From NCBI GenBank assembly GCA_002633005.1, contig NMRA01000013.1, positions 1,908,403-1,972,402 of the forward strand: 64,000 bases of DNA. The letters run 5' to 3'. The notes beneath the pieces are model-generated. The model saw nothing but the letters and a program-made list of their open reading frames with translations. It made no database searches and was not told the origin of the DNA. The position numbers were made by a program, and so were the translations under genes. Below, piece by piece: positions 23,766-35,300 of this stretch. Every line of letters begins with the position of its first letter. Position 1 is the stretch's first letter. Source of the DNA: Phoronis australis. Its lineage: Eukaryota > Phoronida > Phoronidae.

Positions 23766-26700
23766 ATGGCGAATATTTTACTTTTAAATTTTGAGTTTTT
23801 CCTAACATTTCTGTTAGTTTCTGATCTGGTCAGGTCATCTAAGACGGTAAGTGCACTTTCACAGGAATTAAATGTAGCGTTTTCAGACGCATGTGCCGGC
23901 CAACAAGTGAAGCTGCGTGTACAATCTGTGTATGTGCATACACAAAACACTCCAATAAAACAGCAGCAATGAAATTAAATGTTTAGCGTCAGGCTTGGCA
24001 TATTAGGTACAAACGGTGTTGACGTGTTTTTATCGAAAAGTGCTTAAACAAAGGGTAGAAACAATTCTATTGTAACGACCTTAGAATCTGGACCACAGAG
24101 CTGACACCATACCCGCGTTGCAAAGCCTTGAACCCGCCGCACCCCTAAACTCCACTGACGCATGAATTAACCTGCGAAAATGCTCCATAGACGGCATGGG
24201 TCTACCCATGAACAAAATGAATCCGGGAGACCACACTGGCCGCGCTGCGCCTCTTCAGCTGCGAACTATAAGTATGGTTGCAGTCACAGTGCTCCCAGGG
24301 CTATAGTTTAGTCACAGCGTGCGTTCGTTCTCGACACTTGCTGAGGCTTTAGAGGTGCGGGTCTGAAGATTTGTACCTAGCACATGATTTGTGTCTGTTG
24401 GCCCACACCTGGAGTTTAGGAGTGACTGAGCTGGACTTGAGAGGCGTGTACGCGGCCAATTGTTTCCACTCCTTGACTATTAGAGTCTCCAAGACAATTT
24501 AGACAGGTACCTTCTTGGAAGCGGGAATCGTGGCGTAAATAGAAAAACAAACTGAAGCGTCATGTGCCGTAAATTTATTCATTATGCATTTAGAAGGAGA
24601 CGGTGGGAACAGTGTCCACTTTCCAACTAGGTTTACTCCCGTGCTATCTTACTTTCATTTTCTACCATATCGTAACAATTAGGGCCGACGTCCAAGTTTA
24701 CTGGAATAAATTATACATGCATAATCACAACGTTTTTAAAAGACAACATAGAATGGTCATATACAACTCCGGATGAAACGGAGGCTCATACGTCAAAGTG
24801 TAAAACGTTTGCAAAGTGAGTTAAATTTATTTTGAAGAAAGGCATTACTTCGGATATGGGACACGCATGTGCACTTGGCCTCGTAATAGTGGTCAAAGAT
24901 TAGGCAAGATTTCGGCACTGATCAAAGATGTAGATTTAAACGTCTCAGTCTACTATATATATATGCATAAATTAAATGACCAGGATCGAGTAGTTAATGT
25001 TATCAAAAATATACCAATATTTGAAGTTGGGAAATTATCCGTTTGAGCAAACAATCAAATCTACGTTTTCCTTGAAAAAATTGTAACGCTTCATTTTACG
25101 CAACAATAGTAATGCCACTCAGTCAAAACCGACCTCGAATTTCCTCAGGACACGCTTTGGCCGGTCTATTCTAAGATGTCGTCAGTGGGAAGGGGTAACC
25201 ATAGATACAAAAATATGTATGTACTTGGGGACAAACGCAATTTTATAGTCCATGTTTATGTCGTCCTTAAAACAACAGCATACCAGCATCGCTTTTTCAT
25301 TGTCGTGTCCGCCAGTGGGTGTGGCCCAACTGGCTGAGTACCCGGCGCCCCTTAAATCCGCCTTGTGGTATGGTAGACCTGCACAAAAACTGAACTACCG
25401 CAATAAATGGACCTCTATGGAACAAAAATAACATCACAGAATTTCAGTGCATGTCCATGCAGAGAATAGACTTGAAAAACAATGGTCTTTGGTCTAAATC
25501 TTTTGAAAACTAAAAGAAAGATAATAACTGTTATTTTCTACGTTGAAACGAAAGCTGGAAAAGACAGACTACTCGACTCGTCTTTTAGAATGTCTGCAAA
25601 CCACCGTCAATTATGACTCAGTCATCTGTGAGTAGGAGCCCCTGTGGACTGCATTAACCAGGTCAGTCGAGATTCCTTGTTAAGTCCTCTTTGGTGTCTA
25701 TAGGAATTCCACATGAAAGGACAAAAAAGCGGCGACGTCGGGGAAACCAGGATGCTAGTAGCCTCTAGCCCTGATGAAGTCGCTTACTTACCCGTTTAAA
25801 AGGGTTGTAGAGAATACATAAATAAAGCTTAGTTTGTTTTTATTGTGCATGCGCGCACCCAGCCTAAAATATACGGGGGGCTCGAATCTTTCGGTATGCA
25901 GACCTTTTACTGAAAGAAATCAGCGATGACTAAAAAAAAAAAACAAAAAACGGGGGCCGCTAGGTTCAGGCCCACGGTTTGTGCAACCGTGCCGAATTCG
26001 CTTGAATTTTGTGAACTTCTGTCTCGTTTACTCGGACTTTTTTGTTTCACTGAGGCGGACCTTTTTGCCCGATTCGCCAAATTGGGGAGCTCCTTCGAGC
26101 CCCCCCCCCCGGGCCTGGGTGCGCCCATGTAGTGCAGGCCTACTCAGTGAAGTCTTCCGTATGAAGTATAATGATAACAATAATAGTAATAACAAAGACG
26201 ACGACAACAACAACAACAACAAAAAGAACAACAACAACAATAATAATATCATTATCATTACTATTATTATAACTTTTTATTATTAAAATTTTGATCATAA
26301 GTGTGCTGCCTGTATGTAAGTTTTACAGCAATGCTGCGCATTAGCGAACTAACACCAGTGCAACATACGCATATTGCTGTTACCGGGCGGAATTAGATAA
26401 TGAAAAACCGTTATTGTGACGAAGGGGCCAACCTGTGCCCTATTTAGCAGGCCCAGTCTTCGTTATCGAGATACTCGATGTAATTTGCATGACCAGTCAT
26501 GAGCCAGAAGAGATAACGGAGCCCTGCTAGGAAATGCTCTAATGAGTAAAAATGTTCGAAAATTTTATGTAATACTTCGCAGTGCCCTCATTTGACTAGA
26601 GTAGCTCTCGGGCTGAATGGATAATACAGATCCGATGAATATTTCAGAAAGATTTAAAACTTGCAAATTCAAAAAATCAAGAAGATTTGCTAATAAGTTA

Positions 26701-27556
26701 AAAATGTACAATCTCTCATCAGTTGAGGTCATCGACGAATCATTTTTTCGCTGTACAGGCGCCGAACGATCCCTACAGAAACGAAACCGACGTGGAAAGA
26801 GATACAGCATTACATGGCAACAAAAGCTTTCCATTCGTCACTTATTGCAGAAAACGTCTGTGCCGCGATCACGAACGGTGCGTGTATCACGTGACCATGG
26901 ACAGGAATCGTGCCGAGTGTTCGTCGAGATGCAACGAGTTTATTAAGTACGGGTGGTGCGGCAAAGACGGCATTTGTGTCCTCAACGACAAGTCGGTGCC
27001 ATTTTGCAGGTAGCAAAATTTCAATCTCTTGAAGGCACACTGGTAGTTGCTTTTGTCGGCCTAACTATAAGTAACCCCAAAGCAAGGGACATTTCATTTG
27101 TTCACTACCGATAAGCCTGTACATTCCTGTAACCATCACAAACTTAAGCACCCCAATGTACGATCGTGACCCCGTCAAACGCTGTTCTGCTCAGTCACTC
27201 ACGCTAATTAAAGATGCGCCGCTTGTTCCGTCTGACCAAAAGTTCATGACGAGGATCACTGGTGGTAAAATATTATATTTTAACATTTCAGATGTGAAAA
27301 TGACGACCACTTGAACATAAGCGTGGGAGCTGGCATTTACATACCTCGTTGCATCTCGAAGTACTCCATTCTCATACTTGTGGCGATCTTAGTTGTTACT
27401 GTGTTGTTGTTACCTGCGACTGTCATGTTAATTTGCACCACAAGGAGGCGCTGTAGTCGAAATAGACTCACTGGAGCGGTACGTCTCTTCTTGACTTCAT
27501 GTAATAGTAAAAACGTCACTATGGTAACTGGTAAAAACACCAGACCGGTGATTTAG
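23766..27556 (+). CDS. Small type I membrane protein with EGF-like cysteine-rich ectodomain, candidate EGF/ErbB-type ligand precursor
   Basis: Exons 23766-23846, 26759-27009 and 27292-27478 or, read through, to the TAG at 27554-27556. Phases agree (0, then 2). Residues 1-25 are a signal peptide (ANILLLNFEFFLTFLLVSD). Ten ectodomain cysteines lie at 57, 62, 68, 81, 85, 94, 100, 110, 112 and 131; the last six give C-x8-C-x5-C-x9-C-x1-C-x18-C, EGF-like except that the last loop is longer than usual. N-glycosylation sequons: NET (35), NKS (48), NIS (119). One span at 136-159 is followed by a basic stop-transfer, TTRRRCSRNR. Intron 2 falls in the single residue between the 4th and 5th EGF cysteines, a known feature of vertebrate EGF-ligand genes. 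Exon 3 either ends at GCG|GTACGT (173 residues so far) or runs on for 25 residues to a stop with AATAAA 26 bases later (198 residues). An in-frame ATG at 23715 is a less likely start. The exact orthologue is unknown; a non-ligand EGF-like membrane protein is the alternative. Confidence 0.7.
23847..26758 (+). other. Intron 1 of the EGF-like gene
   Basis: Holds runs of A and G/C around 25932-25960 and 26100-26110, the AAC/AAT microsatellite at about 26172-26285, and no exon that I can support. Confidence 0.55.
26172..26285. repeat. Compound trinucleotide microsatellite (ACA)n/(AAT)n
   Basis: Runs of GACAACAACAAC, AACAACAATAAT and then ATTATTAT, almost purine on one half and mixed A/T on the other. 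It generates long artefactual poly-N or poly-L open frames on both strands. Confidence 0.9.
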
Positions 27557-27581
27557 ACCATTCACCTCTCGCTCCCACATG

Positions 27582-27587
27582 AATAAA
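27582..27587 (+). terminator. Poly(A) signal AATAAA behind the read-through stop of the EGF-like gene
   Basis: Canonical hexamer 26 bases after the TAG at 27556. It supports 27292-27556 as a terminal exon in at least one transcript form. Confidence 0.5.
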
Positions 27588-28425
27588 ATGAAGTAGCCTA
27601 AAAACGACCAGCTCAACACTACATGCGACTGCTTCGCCGAGTTGTATTTTGGGACCAATGTTGCATAGGTCAGTCGTTGACTAAAATAAAACGTTAACAG
27701 AGCAGTGGTCGAATTGTAAGCCGCATAAGCCAACACAATGGATTGGTACTTTCTGACTAGGAGATAGTCCAATGGCCACACGCATGAGACCGAACCTTTT
27801 GTCACCCCATATAATTGCAAGTGAGCGTTCAACGGCGTTAGAACGGGGCTGAGGTTGAATTATTACTGTTGGCATTTTTATTCGTTTTAGTTCCTTCAAA
27901 TGTGGCCGTTAAGATCGCTGGAAGTTGATTACAGACGGGTGGCATCAGTTCGAGAGGATGAAAACACCCAATTGTAACACAGTATGTAATTACTCTGACG
28001 GGTCTCGAGGCATTTTTACTGCTGAAGGCCTCATCATATCGAGTAGGTGCAGTCACGTCAGACTGAGAGGCTGTCACTTCACCACTTGAAGAACGGCGCT
28101 ATGAAGATGCTATTAAAAACTTGAATGTGACAACTGGTGCAGCCGATCACTGCTAAAATTTTGTGCGCAACAAGTTTCAAGTTATTTTCTAAAATAACAG
28201 CCACGTGGTAACAGAAGAAATCTCGAATTTATCTCAGCAGACAGGCAGACCATAGGGCCTACACGAAATGACATTTCCGTAATTAAAAACCACTTAGGGT
28301 AACTTTTGAAACGGTAATACTAAATTTGTGATTCAATGGTGGTCGAGTCTGACATGAGAACAAATTGTAATCGTGAGTCACTAAGATGTCAATATTACTT
28401 CCCCCTGTCTGGATAGATTACAAAC

Positions 28426-28566
28426 TAGGCCTGCGTTCAGTAACGCTATGACCTACGCTAGGACCTAAAGCTAAAATCTAACCAAACTCGTTCAATATCT
28501 CACGTAATCTCGCGAAGTCTTGCTTTTTAGCGATGTCCTGGCGTTACTGAACGGGAGTCAGGCCTA
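28426..28566. mobile_element. 141-bp foldback element with TAGGCCTG ends
   Basis: Begins TAGGCCTG and ends CAGGCCTA; inside lies CGTTCAGTAACGC, matched inverted by GCGTTACTGAACG, and then AGGACCTA/..GATGTCCT and AGC..AAA. TA at both ends fits a Tc1/mariner-type target site, which is inference. Confidence 0.7.
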
Positions 28567-28899
28567 TTTACTATTTGAGGCCACTCAGGTGTCTGTGAAA
28601 TCGGAAATATGGCACATGCACTCACTTGTGGCGAATGGGCCCTTTCATTTTTTCTACATTTGTCGTGAAGTTGAGGTGATTTGGTCGTCAATGGGCGCAA
28701 ATCCTAGGAATTCTTCGGCTTGTCTAACATGAAGTTTAAATACTTCCAAGTTGCTGCTGACCCCGTTTCGTACTGTACTTGTATGTGGCTAAATCGAAAA
28801 TTGAACTCAGGTCTCACATAAAGCGTGAGCATCAGTGTCTAATGAAAATGCCTCTGAGTTTTTTTGTGTTTTGCCAACTCTAAAATTGTGAAAAGGGCC

Positions 28900-29060
28900 C
28901 ATGTACACGTAGTGTGACTTGAGGTGTAACGGAAATGGAATTCCCGGCACCACGGTAAGGAACATTATGGCAATAGTTTTATGAGAGTAAAGGCTAAATT
29001 GATTTTCGTTATTAGCTAGCTATACAGGGCGAAATGAAACTTTACAATTCCATTTTTAAT
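28900..29060. mobile_element. Half copy of the 55232-type foldback family
   Basis: TATGAGAGTAAAGGCTAAATTGATTTTC followed by TTAGCTAGCTATACAGGGCGAAATG parallels GTGAGAGTAAAAAGCGGAATTAGATTTTC and CAGCCAGCTAAACAAGGC at about 55498-55550. Only one arm is recognisable. Confidence 0.45.
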
Positions 29061-29781
29061 TACAAAATGTACATAATCATTCACTTAATAAACGATCTAC
29101 TATTATTTTGGTATATTGTATTTCAAGTGTAGATATCGTTATATAACGTAAGTAGAGATGACTTGGGATTATTGTATCAAATGCGTGATATACAAGTCGG
29201 TTTAAACAAGGACTCGTATGAGGGGGGGGGGGAGGTTGTTGGATACTCCGCGAGCACCCCTTCCATCAATTGAGAAGTTGTCTCTTGTTTAAAACTTTTG
29301 GATCCGCCACTGAGTAGTGAATCGCTGCAGAAAAATAAAGAGCACCCTATCCTTTCTCGACATTTCCTTTTTCACAGCGTTTTAGGTAAACTCTCACAAA
29401 GAGCCAATCCGATGAACTGCTATTCAACAACCATTTTACTACAAGCCAACATGTGAGTACTTTGTCCTGTGAAGTTGCACCTCGCATCCGGATTCAGGCC
29501 CACGCGTTTTGCAATGACGGTGCACGAGGACGTAATTAGTTCACGCATTCTACGTGCACACTCCACGGGCGCAATAGATGTTGAAGATGTTGCCTGAGGG
29601 CACCAACTAGGAAAACAATATTTTTTCTCTGCTACCGAGTTTGAAGAGATAAAGGAACGATGAATGTCATTAAAATTTGTGAACTCAGGAAAAGAGCCAC
29701 ATTTAAAGTCGGGCATTACCCCCAAATTTCACCCGCACATGTTCCGGTCCTTTGGGATCCATGGGCACGAAACTTTCTCAA

Positions 29782-29942
29782 CCAATTACTTTGCTCAGCC
29801 GTATCAAAATGTTGTAAGATGTTGACCAGGACATCCAATTACTTTGCTCAGCTGTATCAAAATGTTGTAAGATGTTGACCAGGACATCCAATTACTTTGC
29901 TCAGCAGTATCAAAATGTTGTAAGATGTTGACCAGGACATCC
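29782..29942. repeat. 53-bp minisatellite, three copies
   Basis: CCAATTACTTTGCTCAGC starts at 29782, 29835 and 29888, each followed by GTATCAAAATGTTGTAAGAT and GTTGACCAGGACAT. The copies are nearly identical, so the array is recent. Confidence 0.95.
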
Positions 29943-31100
29943 AATTTGATATTAATAATTTTGAATAAGAACTCCTCCAAAAATTAAATTCCAAGCCGCG
30001 CACTTAGTAAAGGACGAGAAGAAGCCTACTGCTCATGTAAGTGGAGCATAGTCGCTATATGACAAATATTTGTGCAAAATTGTGTTTGAAAAATATCCAT
30101 TAATTCGGAGATAGGCAATTAATTATGGCTACGCGTTTTCCTGCCATTGTTGTAATGACAACTAATCCTTGCCAACACGGAACAATACACACTTATATCA
30201 GTGACATGTATTTAGTTACATGACACAGAGGATCTCTTCCTTGTCATCAACAGGGGTAAATATACAACAGCCACCCAGAGAGACGGATGTTACTAGAGGG
30301 GGGGGGGGTGCGTCGTCCCCCGGGAGGCAAACCCCGGAGAGGCATTCACTCTTGGTTCATGGGTAATTTGAAAACTGCACACGTTATACGTACGTCACGC
30401 GTTTTACTTTAGGGTATGATTTTGACCTTTAAGTGGATATTTTTCAGGAAATTCGTTTAATTAGGAAGCCACAAAGTTGTAATGGCAAAATCACTCTTTA
30501 GCGGGTATGAAAGAAACGTAAGGAACTCCTACCGCAGGTTGTGAATAATATGGAGAAACACAAGGCGACTCTGCGGAAAATAGTATCACTTCGCGCGCTC
30601 GGGACTCGGTAGAGGGAACAAACACACTGAAACTTAAAACTTAATTATCATTTCGTCTATTTGGAGAGTGAAAACGAGGACAAGATTCACTTTATCAGGG
30701 TCGAGTTTGAGGAAAGGTCATTTTAGAGTCCTTTTCTGAGGGTACAATTTGAAAATGCGCCGTTGTCCTGGCGAATCTGTGCCAGATTGTGCCCCCGAGC
30801 TACAAAACACAAAAATGGGGCGACACCATAATTTGACATTCCCCGGTAGATACGTCCCCCCCCCGGTCACCACAATTTTCACATGACTGTCTTCGAGCTA
30901 CCGGTCTCGTTGCCCCGCCGTGAATTTTCACAATCTCCTGTTGAGTTCGGAAAAGGGGCGCATTAATATTAAAGGTCATTTCATTAAAAATGGTAAACAG
31001 TGACAGTTAAAGCGATATCACATAAACCCGGGCAAAAACAAGTTTTTATTGAGGTCACGTGCCGCTATAAATTGGTCTTATCTTGATAGTTACTCATTGT

Positions 31101-31182
31101 TAGAATATAAATAGGTAAATAAAACAACAAGAATGGATCAACTGAAAATTTCGGATGTAATAAAGTCCTTTGTCAACAGAAA
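31101..31182 (+). repeat. Dispersed repeat with TATA-like box and short ORF start, copy 1
   Basis: About 82 bases (from TAGAATATAAATAGG to TTTGTCAACAGAAACAG) are nearly identical to 42072-42152. TATAAATA is at 31106 and an ATG reading MDQLKISDVIKSFVNRN begins at 31134. After the shared block the copies diverge completely. Looks like the 5' end of a transposon or retroposed exon; identity unknown. Confidence 0.6.
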
Positions 31183-32135
31183 CAGTGTTAGAAGAACTGA
31201 TACTTACTTCATCCGAAGAAATAACTTTCTACCAGTTCTTTCCGAGCCCACGAATCACACCTTTGTTGACTGAGGAAGAATTTGACATTAGTTTCATAAC
31301 GGCAAGTGTCCTTTATCAAAACTTGTTTTTTATCGATAGCACGAGCTGGCGTTTCGTTAATCCCAGTCGATTTCCGTCCTTAACGTAAAAGGTTCTTAGT
31401 GCACGGTTTCGCCAAAACATTATGACTGCTCCGTGAGCGACGTCTCTTCTTACGAATAAAAGATGTGATAAAAGACAGCATGACACAACGAACCCTCTCC
31501 ATCACTTGTGGTCTCTAAATATGAAAGGACATACTATATCTCAGTAAGTTACACAGGACTGAAACAGAGAGAAGTGATGATATATCACCAGTGCCACCCC
31601 CCCCCCCCTCCGTCACGTGTCGAGTGAAATACAAAACACAAAAAGAGAGTGCCAGATGAATCCATTACCCCTTTTCATGCCGGAAGGGGACCCTTGAGGA
31701 ACAATTTTGTATTATTCAAAAAATTGTTTTTTTTATTAAAAATTCTGAATAAATTTGCTCTGAAAATCTGTGCAAATCAAGTTTTCTCGAACTGCTTAGA
31801 AGTACGTATGATTAAGAGCTTGCTAGTAAAGTGGATCTGCCCTGGAAAACATTCGAGGCCCGCGACCAAAAATGCCCTGGCCAGAGGCCTCAAAGACGCA
31901 GCGCCGTGACGTAGTCGGTAGCTCACTAATGCTCTCTTTTAAAAATGTGACTCTTCTACATGTTTCGCTGTATCTTTCTTTTCTAGATTGTCCCGTTCCT
32001 CTTGACCCACGTCTACCCGACTCCTGCAAATTATAGGGAAGTCAAACAGAATCCAGAGCAAAGGGGATCCCTTGGTAAAAAACGCGTGCTTGTAGTGAAG
32101 GCGGTTTGGTCTTTGCTAGCAGCAGATAAAACACA

Positions 32136-32143
32136 TCACGTGA
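32136..32143. promoter_or_regulatory. Palindromic E-box TCACGTGA upstream of the RNF130-type gene
   Basis: CACGTG with T/A flanks 230 bases before the ATG, followed closely by AGTGACGTAG, a CRE-like half-site. The TCACGTGA form is the one preferred by USF/MiT-TFE factors; use here is inference. Confidence 0.35.
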
Positions 32144-32365
32144 CCAGTGACGTAGAACCAAAACAAGGTACAGCTAAACAACATGGAGGTCGGGAGTGCG
32201 TGCTTTCCAGATACGTTTTCATTGAAAATATCATTTACAGCAATAGTTTCTGCACTGGTTCGCATTTGATTTGACACCAAACGGATTACTAGACTGCCAC
32301 ATGTGTGCCATTTTGTGCATTTTGGAAGTTTACTTTCAAAAATTCACACAACATTAGTCGACAGA

Positions 32366-35300
32366 ATGAGGTCGCTAGTCACAACATGGCCGTACTTTCT
32401 ATTCGTTTTGACCCTGATATTTGTTTTGTTGCGAGTGACAGTGTGCGCAGATAGTTTGACTTCGGAAGACGAGCAGAGACAAAAAAATGACAAAGACGTA
32501 ACTGCTGTACTTCATGTCACCTTATTGGATACGCAAACATCGCGAGAAATTAAAGGCGTGTTCGCTCAGAATAGTTTAACAGTGGGTGCGTCTGGATTGG
32601 TTGTTCACGTCAGGGATGAATCGAACAGCTCGCTGGGGTGTAGTAAACCCGTTAACCATATACCTCCAAACACAAAGTGGATTGCTCTTATGCAGAGAGG
32701 AGGGTGCAAGTTTCATGACAAGATACATAACGCCGCCAAGTTGAGAGGTGCCTCTGCGGTGGTCGTTTATAACAATATAGGTGGGCCTGAAGTGCGCATC
32801 ATGAAAATGGAGCACAAGGGTAAGTGGAGGACACAGTCAACCATGGATATATCCAACCATGTGTAGTGCTGATGTGTAACTAATGTTGTGTGCCTGGTTA
32901 GTAGTAAGTCTTCTGGAATAGCATACGCTGCATGGGATTAGGTGGTGACACAATTCTAATATGCAACTTGTACGACAGAAAAAATTCACCGTGACTGAAC
33001 CAACATAACGTAGAATTGTCTTGAGGACTTGACAGGGACCTCAGGGGTCTCACACTCCGCTGATTTATCCACATTATTTTGAAAACGCTTTGCCCAATCG
33101 CACATTGGGTGTCATAAAAGAGATAAGCATACCTGCAGCTGACGTAGCAAGTAGAACTACTCTCGTTTGTCACATTGGTGTAGACTCACAGTTGAATTAT
33201 GGTTTTCTGTTGACCCCAGACTGTCCCGAGTTGCACCATGTACCAACTCCGGACGGTCTCTCACGACGATTTAGCGTTATGAAAGTCAGCTTGCTATAAG
33301 CACATTTTGAGTTAAGAGGGATGCTGCTGATTTCTTGATCTTTCTAGCATGAACAAATACTCTGCTCGAGATCAGACTGAAACATAAAGAGGGCTTTGAC
33401 AAGGTCACCCGTCTGCGAGTGCCTGCCATGCCAAGAGGAGGCAGCACAGACGGGAGAACTGTCTAGCCTGAGAAAAGACTTCAGTCTAGAGCATTCCAGA
33501 ATACTAATTATGGTGACCTTGATAAATACACGCCAGTGCTTGATTTGGCGACCTTAGGTTGTATTTTACCAAGTCGCTGCTACGAGTATCAAAATCAGAC
33601 AACAATTTCCCCGAAAGTCATTTCAAAGTTTCTGTTGACTTTCAAACTTTAAATTACTACTACTTTTCCCAGATTTGATACCTTTGGTTCACAATTGTTC
33701 CATTAATTTCATGAGACCAGTGCATTTACCACCACAGCAGTCAGCACACATCAAACATGCGCTTAAATTCCAACAGGAAGTAAACAGATGAAAGTCGTAA
33801 TTTTGACAAAAATCTGGGAAGACTTGTGGAACACGCACCTCCAGTCAACGATTTTGACCTTCATTTTGGCGACCTCAGGTTTCCTTTGGTGACCTGGGAT
33901 TTTCTCCAAGTCGCCCAGATATGACTTGGCGTCTAGCTTAGTGTCGAGCACTACACACATTGCTGAATACCTGGTTGGACTAGAAAGTGAAACGCTTAGG
34001 CAAATGTTCGCAGTATGCCAAAAGTACTCTAACAGCTCCTCTAAACAACCAAAGACTAATGGCCTCTTGCTACATACACCTGATATATAACAATGGCTAG
34101 ATCACGCACAACAGCATCAAACTTATCCGAACACATTGACTTCATATCGGCAGGTCCTGGTTGACGCTAATCTGAGCCGTGGGCACCTATTGCCGCTTAA
34201 TTGAAAGTTGTCAAAAGTAGAGGGTGGGCAGCATGTATTTGGCATTCGCACTGTACTTCTTGCCTGTTTGGATTTTCACTTGTGGTGATCACTGCGTACC
34301 ATTGTGTCACGCGCAGATTCTTTCTGCCCTGGCTGAAATGCAGTACCTTATCAACAAAGTCAGAGTATTTATTCAAATATGAATTTACAATGCAATTTAC
34401 CATTGTAAAAGTTTTATTTTTTCTGAAAGTAGAAAGCCTGTAGAATTTGATTTTTGACTTTGAATGCCAATCTGTCATTAATTGAGGCTATTGAACATGT
34501 TGTGTTAGTAAAATTTAGCAAAAAAGAAAGGTACACTCAACAATAACAATGTCTTGAGCGAAGTTCATTTGAGAAGTAATGTAGGTGAAATCTCAAAAAG
34601 GCTGTTAGCTTTATAAATTATGATTTAATTTCTATTCACACAAATTTTGAGTTTTTTCATGAGAATCCAATCATCCATTTCTGAGACAGAAATTGTTCCT
34701 ACCTTGAAATTGTTCCTACCTTGAAATTGCCGAATAAATATTTACAGTAAAAATACTTAACATTCAGTAAAAATTATTGCAAAAATTGCCATATTTCTAT
34801 TTTTCAAAGGCTTACCACATTGTTGTAAGTGCTCAGAATTTAATTAGCTACACAATACAAACCATGCAAAAAGCAAGGATTTTTTTCTGATAAGTTATTT
34901 TTGCTGAAAAATTTGACTAATTAGAATTTTACATGTCCACCCTGTTGTGTCCTTAATTGAAGAATGTTTACAATATACTTTTAAGCGCATCACTGTCTAG
35001 AAATGACTAAGGAGGTATCTCAGTGATTAGCAACTATATGTATATTTTCAGAGGCGTTGCATTTTTGCTCAAGTTAGATTTAATTATTTTCAGAAATAGT
35101 TGTGTGGGTAGGGCTAAAGTTCTGAGTTGTGTGCAAGTTGTGTCCAGACATTTACCTGGCCTCAGTTGTTACCTTTTTAGTTCACCTGTGTGTTGATCCC
35201 GTTTCTGTAGTCAAGAATGTGATCTGAGCTTGTGGATCTGTTTTGATCAGGTGTGACGGTTATGGATTCGGGTCAGGGAAGATATTTATATAATTGCTGC

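Larger units (their letters stand above)
27557..32365. other. Intergenic region between the EGF-like and RNF130-type genes
   Basis: Contains the foldback element 28426-28566, a half copy of another family near 28900-29060, the 53-bp minisatellite 29782-29942, several short homopolymers (G at about 29222 and 30299; C at about 30856 and 31598), and a repeated 5'-end-like sequence at 31101-31182. Further 3' exons of the EGF-like gene could hide here but I found none with a recognisable product. Confidence 0.5.

Noticed and set aside
25981..26286. Frame ending in poly-Asn and its opposite-strand poly-Leu frame
   Set aside because: Produced by the trinucleotide microsatellite at 26172-26285.
31170..31388. 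Plus-strand frame with ETVLEELILTSSEEITFYQF
   Set aside because: Looks protein-like, but the only possible donor is non-canonical, the upstream part is a dispersed repeat in another frame, and no partner exon was found.
33533..33955. Possible foldback built on AGTGCTTGA / TCGAGCACT and two GGCGACCTYAGGTT blocks
   Set aside because: Matches are short (about ten bases at the ends) and the inner blocks are direct rather than inverted; I could not define an element.
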